Origin: JANMCE01 sp031360915
Lineage (GTDB): Bacteria; Actinomycetota; Acidimicrobiia; Acidimicrobiales; Ilumatobacteraceae
DNA: 14,740 nucleotides
Reading direction: 5' to 3'
NCBI GenBank assembly: GCA_031360915.1
Contig: JANMCE010000043.1
Location: forward strand, 1 to 14,740
The number at the start of each line of letters is the position of its first letter. The stretch's first letter is position 1. This document shows, piece after piece, positions 8,228 to 14,740 of this stretch. Under the pieces are notes generated by a model. That model saw nothing but the letters and a program-made list of their open reading frames with translations, was not told where the DNA came from and searched no databases. Made by a program: the position numbers and the translations under genes.

Positions 8228-9099
8228 CCAGATATCAGGTCAACCACGTCACGACGTACAATTACGACGCCGAGATGGCCGGCGGCCACATGGTCGCCCA
8301 TCTGGTGCCCCGCAGCACGCCGTTCCAGACGGTGCGGGCCTCGGCGGTGACCAGCGTGCCGCAACCTGCAAACCGGCTGACCTGGATCGATGTGTTCGGC
8401 AACCTGTGCACCTACCTGTCCATCGAGCAGCCCCACACCTGGCTGAAGGTCGGTGCACTCAGCGATGTCGTGGTCGCCGAGCCTGTGCTACCGGCCGACA
8501 TCGCGTGGGAACTGGTCGCCGACCTGACGACGAACGACACCACCGAACAAGGCCAGCTCGCTCAGTGGTGCCGCGAAGACTCGCCGCTCGTCAGCTCGTC
8601 GAACGCCCTCGCCGATTACGCCCGGCTGTCATTTGGTCGCGGTGACGGAGTGATCGCCGGCCTGCGCAACCTGACCGAGCGGATCTTCGCCGACTTTGCC
8701 TTCGACGCCGACGCCACCGACGTTTCAACACCGCTCGACATGGTGCTGGCCAACCGCAGTGGCGTCTGCCAAGACTTCGCCCACCTGGCCATCGGCTGTC
8801 TGCGTTCCCTGGGGCTGCCCGCTCGCTACGTAAGCGGCTACCTGGAAACCACGCCGCCGCCAGACGTTGCCAAACTGGTCGGGGCCGACGCGTCGCACGC
8901 CTGGTGCTCGGTGTATGTCCCGGGTTTCGGTTGGGTCGACGCCGATCCGACCAACGCCCTGCTACCTCCCAACCGTCACGTCACCGCCGCGTGGGGCCGC
9001 GACTACGCCGACGTCGCCCCGGTCCGCGGTGTCACCTTCGGTCCCCCGGCTACCCAAGTCCTGCACGTCGCTGTCGACGTCACCCAACTCCCAGAATAG
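8224..9099 (+). CDS. Transglutaminase-like cysteine peptidase/transferase
   Basis: The 291-residue protein shows an N-terminal beta-rich domain (TRYQVNHVTTYNYD, 2-15), typical of bacterial transglutaminase-like proteins, then a papain-like core with C182 (SGVCQDFAHL), H225 (ASHAWCSVY) and D241 (WVDADPTN), the expected catalytic triad. The fold cleaves or exchanges amide bonds; in bacteria most members are thought to be peptidases or amidases. There is no signal peptide, so it acts in the cytosol with the ligases. ATG 8224 overlaps the fusion gene stop (ATGA) and has GAGG 4 nt upstream. An in-frame ATG at 8176 would run 52 nt into the fusion gene and precede the conserved N-terminus. It may remove or recycle what the ligases attach. 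Related, from memory, to Rv2409c and Rv2569c. Confidence 0.93.
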   Translation: MTRYQVNHVTTYNYDAEMAGGHMVAHLVPRSTPFQTVRASAVTSVPQPANRLTWIDVFGNLCTYLSIEQPHTWLKVGALSDVVVAEPVLPADIAWELVADLTTNDTTEQGQLAQWCREDSPLVSSSNALADYARLSFGRGDGVIAGLRNLTERIFADFAFDADATDVSTPLDMVLANRSGVCQDFAHLAIGCLRSLGLPARYVSGYLETTPPPDVAKLVGADASHAWCSVYVPGFGWVDADPTNALLPPNRHVTAAWGRDYADVAPVRGVTFGPPATQVLHVAVDVTQLPE

Positions 9100-9108
9100 G
9101 ACGTGTCG

Positions 9109-12100
9109 ATGGGCATTCATATCGGTATCGAGCACCGCACGACGTATCGGTTCGACCGTGCCGTGCAAATTCATCCACACGTGCTGCGGCTGCGGCCGGC
9201 GCCACATTGCCGCACGCCGATCTTGGCGTACAGCCTTCGTGTCACGCCGAGCGACCACTTCATCAACTGGCAACAGGATCCGTTCGGGAACTTCATGGCT
9301 CGGCTGGTGTTTCCCGAACCGGCGACCCTGCTCGACATCACGGTCGACCTGATCGCGGATCTTACGGTCATCAACCCGTTCGACTTCTTCGTGGAGGAGT
9401 CGGCCAAGGCCTTCCCCTTCGACTACGAACCACAACTCGCCCAGGACCTCGAGCCGTACCTTCGACCAGCAGCCCCGCTTGGACCCAGGTTGCAGGGGTG
9501 GCTGTCCGGGGTACAGCGGCCCTCGGCGGGGATGCCGATCGCTGACTTTCTCGTCGGGTTGAATCAGCGTCTGTATAACGACATCGACTACTCGATCCGC
9601 ATGGAACCCGGGGTGCAGTCTCCGGAAGAAACCCTCACCCGGGGCATCGGTTCCTGCCGCGACTCCGGTTGGCTGCTGGTCGAAGCGCTACGGCACCTCG
9701 GACTGGCGACCCGGTTTGCCTCCGGCTACCTGGCGCAGCTTACATCCGACCAGCCGTCGCTCACCGGCGACGACGGTCCCACCGCCGATTTCACCGATCT
9801 GCACGCATGGGCCGAGGTCTACGTGCCTGGTGCCGGTTGGATCGGGCTCGACCCAACGTCAGGACTGTTCGCGGGCGAAGGCCACATTCCGCTGGCATGC
9901 ACACCGCACCCGTCCACCGCCGCACCAATCTCGGGCAACACCGACTTCACCAAGGTTGAATTCGGGTTCGCCAACGTGGTCCACCGCATTCGGGAGGATC
10001 CCCGAGTCACCCTGCCGTATACGTCCGAGCAATGGGACCGCATCGACCAGCTCGGCGAGGAGGTTGACCGGCGTCTGGATGCGGGCGACGTTCGCCTCAC
10101 CATGGGTGGCGAGCCGACCTTCGTGTCCATCGACGACATGGAGGGCGCCGAGTGGAACACTGCCGCCGACGGCGAGGCCAAGCGCAGCCTTGCCTTGGAG
10201 CTCGCCGGGCGCATGCACGACCACTTCACCACTGGCGGGCTGATCCAGCACGGCCAGGGCAAGTGGTACCCGGGCGAGCCGCTCCCCCGGTGGCAGATCG
10301 GCATCGTGTGGCGGAGCGACGGCCAACCGCTGTGGTCTCGCCGAGATCTCCTTGCGGCGCCCACGGAGCCGGGTACCTCCGGCATAGATGATGCCCGCCG
10401 GTTTGCTCATCGCATGGCCGCCCATTTCGGGATTGAGCCCGGCCACGTGCTGGCCGCGCACGAAGACCCCGTGGATGTGGCATGGCGTGAGGCCCTGCTT
10501 CCATCGGGTGAACCGCCGGCGGTAGATGCGACTGGCGAGGACGACATTGCCGCTCCCGACGCCCGCGTCCGACTGATCAAACGGCTGAGCGGCCCGATCA
10601 CCGAGCCCGTCGCGTTTGTGATGCCGCTGCACCCATCGCTCACGGGTCATGGGTGGTGCACCACCACTTGGAACCTCAGGCGCGGCAGCCTGCACCTCAT
10701 CCCTGGCGACTCGCCTGCCGGCCTGCGGCTCCCACTCGACTCGCTCACCTGGACGCCGACCCCTACGGACGTCGAGCGCTCACCGTTCGAAGCCCGCGAA
10801 GATCTGCCCGCTCCCGGCACCCTGCCCGGCTCACCAGCGACCGTCGTCGAACGGCACCTCGTCGCGCCCACGGCGATATCGGTTGAGGTACGCGACGGCC
10901 ATATCTGCGTATTTCTCCCGCCGCTCGAGCATGCCGAAGATGCCGTCGAACTACTGGCAGTGGTCGAGTCCGTGGCCGCCGAGTTGGCCGTTCCGGTGGT
11001 GATCGAAGGGTATTCGCTGCCCCGCGACCCACGGCTGACCACGCTTATCGTGACGCCCGATCCCGGCGTGATCGAGGTGAATGTGCAGCCGAGCGCATCG
11101 TGGCGAGAGCTACGCAGCGTGCTTGAACCGCTCTACGAGGAAGCCCGTCTCACGCGACTCGGCACCGAAAAGTTCTCGCTCGACGGCAGCCACACCGGCA
11201 CCGGCGGCGGCAACCACGTCACCCTCGGCGGAGCCAGGCCGGCCGATAGCCCACTGCTACGTCGACCCGATCTGCTGCAAAGCATGGTCACCTTCTGGCA
11301 GCACCATCCCTCGTTGTCGTACCTATTCTCGGGTCAGTTCATTGGCCCGACCAGCCAAGCGCCACGGGTGGACGAAGGGCGCGTCGACACCGTGTACGAG
11401 TTGGAGATCGCCTTCGCCGAACTGGAACGACAAGGCCCGGACGTGCCGCCGTGGATGGTGGACCGCTTGCTGCGGCATCTGCTGGTCGACTTGACCGGGA
11501 ACACGCATCGAAGCGAGTTCTGTATCGACAAGTTGTTCAGCCCCGATAGCGAACGGGGACGGTTGGGCATCCTGGAGCTTCGAGCCTTCGAGATGCCGCC
11601 ACACCCGCACATGGCCCTCGTTCAAGCGCTGCTCGTGCGTTCCCTCGTCGCCCGCTTCTGGGACGAACCGTACTCGGGCCGCCTCGTGCGTTGGGGCACC
11701 GATCTCTACGACCGCTACCTGCTGCCCTGGTACGTGCGCGCCGATATCCACGACGTGGTTGCCGATCTACGTCGCCATAACATCGACTTCGATATCGCTT
11801 GGCTCGAGCCCTTCCTTGAGTTCCGTTTCCCGCTCATCGGCGAAGTCGAACTCGGCGACGTGCGATTAGAACTGCGCAGCGCGATCGAACCCTGGCACGT
11901 GCTGGGTGAAGAAGTCGCGGCCGGGGGCACGGCCCGCTACGTCGACTCTTCGGTGGAGCGCATGCAGCTGCTCGTCACCGGTTTGAACCCGGCCCGCCAC
12001 ATCCTCACCTGCAACAACATGCCTGTGCCGCTCCAGACCACCAGCACTCCGGGTACCGGCGTGGCCGGTGTTCGATTCAAGGCGTGGGCTCCTTGGTCTG

Positions 12101-12405
12101 CGCTGCACCCGACGATCGATGCCCAGAGCACACTCGTGTTCGATCTCGTCGACCGGTGGAGTGCCCGATCACTCGGCGGCTGTACCTACGAAGTGTCCCA
12201 TCCCGGCGGCCGGTCCTATGACACCTTCCCCGTCAACTCCGCCGAAGCCGAAGCCCGGCGCTACAACCGCTTCTCCAAAGACGGCCATACCCCCGGCGAC
12301 ATCGACATCGCCCACCTCGACCACCTCGCCGCCCGAGTTCCGCTTGAATACTCCCGCACCCTCGACCTCCGCCGCCACCCGGTGACGCTCGCGGACGAGA
12401 GTTGA
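9109..12405 (+). CDS. Transglutaminase-like / DUF2126 putative amidoligase fusion
   Basis: The 1098-residue protein joins a transglutaminase-like module (about 1-290; triad C183 in GSCRDSGW, H232 in DLHAWAEVY, D248 in GLDPTS) to a DUF2126 region (about 310-1098), annotated in Pfam as a putative amidoligase of the glutamine-synthetase-like superfamily. Visible DUF2126 hallmarks are LTMGGEPTFVS (about 330-340), DPGVIEVNVQPS (about 651-662), GTGGGNHVTLGG (about 698-709), HRSEF (about 800) and LELRAFEMPPHPHM (about 822-835), rich in acidic and histidine residues suited to ATP and metal binding. One chain thus carries a bond-breaking and a bond-making domain. ATG 9109 was chosen for AGGA (9098-9101) 7 nt upstream; GTG 9103 adds two residues. 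It is the last gene of the operon, 9 nt behind the previous stop. The size matches Rv2566 (about 1140, from memory). Confidence 0.93.
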   Translation: MGIHIGIEHRTTYRFDRAVQIHPHVLRLRPAPHCRTPILAYSLRVTPSDHFINWQQDPFGNFMARLVFPEPATLLDITVDLIADLTVINPFDFFVEESAKAFPFDYEPQLAQDLEPYLRPAAPLGPRLQGWLSGVQRPSAGMPIADFLVGLNQRLYNDIDYSIRMEPGVQSPEETLTRGIGSCRDSGWLLVEALRHLGLATRFASGYLAQLTSDQPSLTGDDGPTADFTDLHAWAEVYVPGAGWIGLDPTSGLFAGEGHIPLACTPHPSTAAPISGNTDFTKVEFGFANVVHRIREDPRVTLPYTSEQWDRIDQLGEEVDRRLDAGDVRLTMGGEPTFVSIDDMEGAEWNTAADGEAKRSLALELAGRMHDHFTTGGLIQHGQGKWYPGEPLPRWQIGIVWRSDGQPLWSRRDLLAAPTEPGTSGIDDARRFAHRMAAHFGIEPGHVLAAHEDPVDVAWREALLPSGEPPAVDATGEDDIAAPDARVRLIKRLSGPITEPVAFVMPLHPSLTGHGWCTTTWNLRRGSLHLIPGDSPAGLRLPLDSLTWTPTPTDVERSPFEAREDLPAPGTLPGSPATVVERHLVAPTAISVEVRDGHICVFLPPLEHAEDAVELLAVVESVAAELAVPVVIEGYSLPRDPRLTTLIVTPDPGVIEVNVQPSASWRELRSVLEPLYEEARLTRLGTEKFSLDGSHTGTGGGNHVTLGGARPADSPLLRRPDLLQSMVTFWQHHPSLSYLFSGQFIGPTSQAPRVDEGRVDTVYELEIAFAELERQGPDVPPWMVDRLLRHLLVDLTGNTHRSEFCIDKLFSPDSERGRLGILELRAFEMPPHPHMALVQALLVRSLVARFWDEPYSGRLVRWGTDLYDRYLLPWYVRADIHDVVADLRRHNIDFDIAWLEPFLEFRFPLIGEVELGDVRLELRSAIEPWHVLGEEVAAGGTARYVDSSVERMQLLVTGLNPARHILTCNNMPVPLQTTSTPGTGVAGVRFKAWAPWSALHPTIDAQSTLVFDLVDRWSARSLGGCTYEVSHPGGRSYDTFPVNSAEAEARRYNRFSKDGHTPGDIDIAHLDHLAARVPLEYSRTLDLRRHPVTLADES

Positions 12406-12434
12406 TCTCGACCCACAACGCGGCCGCGCTCGAC

Positions 12435-12447
12435 GCTCCATCGGAGC
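12435..12447 (+). terminator. Candidate terminator at the end of the amidoligase operon
   Basis: GCTCC (12435-12439), loop ATC, GGAGC (12443-12447), followed by CTTTC. The stem is short and the U-tract poor. The same GGAGC can also pair with GCTCC at 12457-12461. It sits 30 nt past the TGA of the DUF2126 gene and before the next promoter-like box. Confidence 0.3.
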
Positions 12448-12490
12448 CTTTCGGCCGCTCCTCCGAACGGCGGACTTCGACTCGCGCTGG

Positions 12491-12502
12491 TAGCGTCCGC
12501 GG
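12491..12502 (+). promoter_or_regulatory. Candidate leaderless-type promoter of the zinc-ribbon metallopeptidase
   Basis: TAGCGT (12491-12496) fits TANNNT and lies exactly 6 nt (CCGCGG) before ATG 12503. No purine-rich ribosome-binding site precedes the start, which favours a leaderless message. No clear -35 box is seen. Confidence 0.4.
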
Positions 12503-13537
12503 ATGCAACCGTTCTTGTGCTCGGTGTGCGGGCAGCTGTTGTTCTTCGACAACTCGACGTGCCTGGGCTGCGGTTCTGTTCTCGGGTACCTGCCGGACGC
12601 TCGTGAGCTAGCCGCTCTCCGGGAGACGCCAAACGGCCTCGAACGGGCCGACGGTATCCCCGGCTACTACCGGCCCTGTGCAAATCAGGTGATCGCCCGC
12701 TGCAACTGGTTGGTGCCCTGCGACGATCCGGCGGTGCTGTGTGCGAGCTGCCGTCTCACGTCGGTCCGCCCGAACGACAACGAGACCGACTCGCTCCCGG
12801 CGCTCGCCAACGCCGAGGCGGCCAAGCGTCGACTCCTGCATCAGCTGATGTCGCTTGGCCTTCCTGTCATCGGTCGAGCGGTGGACGAGGTGCGCGGTGT
12901 CGCCTTCGAGCTGTTGTCCTCCCGCGGTCGCTCGGTGATCACCGGACACGACTCCGGGGTGATCACCCTTGACCTCTCCGAGTCCGACGATGTGCATCGG
13001 GAGTTCGTGCGGCAACAATTGGGCGAGCCGTACCGTACGGTGCTCGGTCATCTACGCCACGAGATCGGCCACTACTACTGGCAACTTCTTGTCGTGGAGA
13101 GCGGCCACCTGGAGGCCTTTCGGTCGTTGTTCGGCGATGAACAGCGTTCCTACGCTGCATCACGCGAACAGCACTACGCAAACGGCGTCGACATCGATTG
13201 GTCCACTACGCACGTGAGCGAATACGCCACCATGCATCCCTGGGAGGACTGGGCCGAGACGTTCGCCCACTACCTGCACATCGATGCCGGACTGGCAACA
13301 GCTACCGGGATCGGGCTTGACGTTCATGAGCCCGCCCGCTCCGCTGGCATCGCTGCCTGGTCCGCTCTTAGGCCGACCACCATCGGCACGATGGTGCAGA
13401 AATGGCTCGGCCTCACGATCGCCCTTAACGCAATGGCACGGTCAATCGGCCAACCCGACCTGTACCCCTTCGTGCTTTCCCCGAACGTCGTAGAAAAGCT
13501 GGACTTCGTCCACCGCGCTATCGCCTTTCAGACATGA
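12503..13537 (+). CDS. Zinc-ribbon putative zinc metallopeptidase (DUF2248 / Peptidase_Mx type)
   Basis: The 344-residue soluble protein opens with a zinc ribbon: C6-x2-C9 and C20-x2-C23, followed by further cysteines C59, C67, C73 and the pair C80-x2-C83. The catalytic part carries HEIGH at 186-190 (H186, E187, H190) in LRHEIGHYYWQL, and HPWEDWAETFAHYL (245-258) with a likely third zinc ligand, E248 or E252. There is no signal peptide or membrane segment, so it should act in the cytosol. It follows the amidoligase operon on the same strand after 97 nt, with its own TANNNT box and a weak hairpin between, so partial co-transcription is possible. The substrate is unknown. The pattern matches the family of putative zinc-binding peptidases with an N-terminal ribbon; the family call is fairly sure, and a link with the ligases is inferred only from position. 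It converges on the permease gene with 17 nt between stops. Confidence 0.88.
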   Translation: MQPFLCSVCGQLLFFDNSTCLGCGSVLGYLPDARELAALRETPNGLERADGIPGYYRPCANQVIARCNWLVPCDDPAVLCASCRLTSVRPNDNETDSLPALANAEAAKRRLLHQLMSLGLPVIGRAVDEVRGVAFELLSSRGRSVITGHDSGVITLDLSESDDVHREFVRQQLGEPYRTVLGHLRHEIGHYYWQLLVVESGHLEAFRSLFGDEQRSYAASREQHYANGVDIDWSTTHVSEYATMHPWEDWAETFAHYLHIDAGLATATGIGLDVHEPARSAGIAAWSALRPTTIGTMVQKWLGLTIALNAMARSIGQPDLYPFVLSPNVVEKLDFVHRAIAFQT

Positions 13538-13554
13538 GACATCATCATCAAGAG

Positions 13555-14740
13555 TCAGGCCGTGGCGACTGCTTTGAGGATGTCGATTCGGGCGGCTCGG
13601 CGGGCGGGCATGAGGGCGGCAACGATGCCGGCGATGGTTGCGATCGCCGTGACGATGGCCAGCGTTCCGACGGGGATGACGAGGTGGTCAACGCCCTGGT
13701 CGGCGAGAGCATGGACCATGGCCCAGCCGAGGAAGGCTCCGACAGCGAGGCCGAGTCCTGTGCCGAACAGAGCGATGATCGCCGACTCCCAGAGGACCGA
13801 CGAGCGGACCTGCGCACGGCTCATGCCGACGGCTCGGAGCAGACCGAGTTCTCGTTTGCGTTCGTGGATCGACAGGGCCAGGGTGTTGGCGATGCCGAGC
13901 AAGGCAATGAGCACGGCGAGCCCGAGTAAGGCGTACATGAGGGTCAGGATGGTGTCGAGGTTGCCGTTCTGCTGGGTGATGAATGCTTCGGTGGTGAGCA
14001 CCTTTGCGGTCGGGTAGCTGGCCGCGGCGTGGTCGATGATGCCGATGTTGTCGGCATCGACGTAGACCCGGCTGTCGAGTTGGGTAGCGAGGTTCCCTTC
14101 GAACGCGGTGAGGTCGACGAACCGGTCACCGAGAAAGCTGGCACCGTGGTCGTAGATGGCTCGCACGGTGAAGGTGGTTGTTCCCGTCGGAAACGTAATG
14201 GTGCGGATGTCGCCGAGATGTGCCGCGTCGGGTCCGGTGCCGGCTTTCACGGCGATGCCGTCGGCTCCCAGCTGCGTAACGTCGCCTTCGATGTGGCCAA
14301 GGTCGAATAGCGTCCCGATGGTGGTCGTGTCGTAGGCGTTCAGGAAGGCGAGGTTGCCGTTCACCTCGACCGCGGTCGTGCGCTGCTCGGAGATGGTGTG
14401 CACCCCGGTCTGAGTGACGAGGTTGGCGGCAAGGTTGGGGCTGAGACCGCCGGTGCTGTCCACGGCGCCGGAGTCAATGACCAGCGTGCCGTGGTAGTCA
14501 TCACGGAACGCTCCGGCACCGGACGCCTTGATCGACGAAGCGAAGATCGACAGGAAGCCGACCAGGGCAACACCGATCATGAGCGACGCCGCGGTTCGAG
14601 CGGTGCGCTTGGGGTTGCGCATGGCGTTCTGGCGGGCGATCACCCCGGCGGTGCCACGCAACCTGGCGATCGGAGATCCGACGATGGCCGCGACGGGGCG
14701 GGCGAGTACCGGGCCGAGGACTGACACGGCGAGAAACAGA
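13555..14740 (-). CDS. FtsX/MacB-like ABC transporter permease, C-terminal part (runs off the right edge)
   Basis: The frame stays open to the right edge (LFLAVSVLGPVLARP reads on beyond the first possible GTG start at 14727), so the true start is outside. The 394 visible residues include the end of one membrane segment, a second (about 50-70), an extracytoplasmic domain of roughly 200 residues, and three C-terminal segments. The cytosolic loop ERKRELGLLRAVGMSRAQV is the signature of the FtsX/MacB family. It ends MPARRAARIDILKAVATA, a usual C-terminus. The order fits the second half of the long actinobacterial permeases that carry two such halves, commonly about 850 residues. These work with a separate ATPase, probably encoded further right, to export peptides or lipids or to drive mechanotransmission; the substrate is unknown. 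Nothing connects it to the amidoligase operon, towards which it converges. Confidence 0.9.
   Translation of the reverse strand, partial: LFLAVSVLGPVLARPVAAIVGSPIARLRGTAGVIARQNAMRNPKRTARTAASLMIGVALVGFLSIFASSIKASGAGAFRDDYHGTLVIDSGAVDSTGGLSPNLAANLVTQTGVHTISEQRTTAVEVNGNLAFLNAYDTTTIGTLFDLGHIEGDVTQLGADGIAVKAGTGPDAAHLGDIRTITFPTGTTTFTVRAIYDHGASFLGDRFVDLTAFEGNLATQLDSRVYVDADNIGIIDHAAASYPTAKVLTTEAFITQQNGNLDTILTLMYALLGLAVLIALLGIANTLALSIHERKRELGLLRAVGMSRAQVRSSVLWESAIIALFGTGLGLAVGAFLGWAMVHALADQGVDHLVIPVGTLAIVTAIATIAGIVAALMPARRAARIDILKAVATA

Noticed and set aside
13538..13554. Bidirectional terminator between the convergent genes
   Set aside because: The 17 nt between the stops contain no inverted repeat; any terminator must lie inside the coding ends.
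14398..14724. 108-residue frame on the plus strand
   Set aside because: It is antisense to the permease gene, Gly/Asp/Arg-rich, and without motifs.

Overview
The window is high-GC bacterial DNA that reads like an actinobacterium. Codons are GC-rich, GTG starts are frequent, adjacent genes couple by ATGA or GTGA overlaps, and three genes that lead a transcription unit carry a TANNNT box exactly 6 nt before the start codon. The protein families and the style of the FtsX-like permease would suit Acidimicrobiia or a relative, but this placement is inference. No RNA gene, CRISPR array, insertion sequence or integrase is visible. The two edge genes are cut by the window.

Left part (1-3298, minus strand). 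A translationally coupled pair encodes a P-loop ATPase (787-2079) and a downstream protein entering TPR-like repeats (790 to the left edge). The second gene has no listed start-to-stop frame because it leaves the window; it was recovered by translating the reverse strand. The pair resembles two-gene NTPase/TPR modules of unknown or conflict-related function. Upstream lies a gene for a membrane-anchored, matrixin-like zinc metallopeptidase (2279-3298). The 199-nt gap between them holds several hairpins.

Centre (3468-12405, plus strand). A five-gene operon encodes a circularly permuted ATP-grasp ligase, an alpha-E protein, an ATP-grasp-like/alpha-E fusion, a transglutaminase-like protein, and a large transglutaminase-like/DUF2126 putative amidoligase. 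From memory, the same families form two separate loci in Mycobacterium tuberculosis (Rv2409c-Rv2411c and Rv2566-Rv2567); here they are merged. Comparative genomics has proposed that such clusters form and cleave amide or peptide bonds on an unidentified product. The ATP-grasp part of the fusion has lost about 73 residues and several active-site motifs compared with its paralogue two genes upstream, so it is probably a non-catalytic partner.

Right part (12503-14740). Next comes a separately promoted cytosolic zinc-ribbon metallopeptidase (12503-13537). It converges, 17 nt apart, on the C-terminal half of an FtsX/MacB-like ABC permease that leaves the window on the right.

Taken together, the ligase operon is flanked by two unrelated zinc peptidases, one membrane-anchored and divergent, one soluble and downstream. 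A make-and-cleave modification system would fit this, but only the gene order supports the link with the peptidases.
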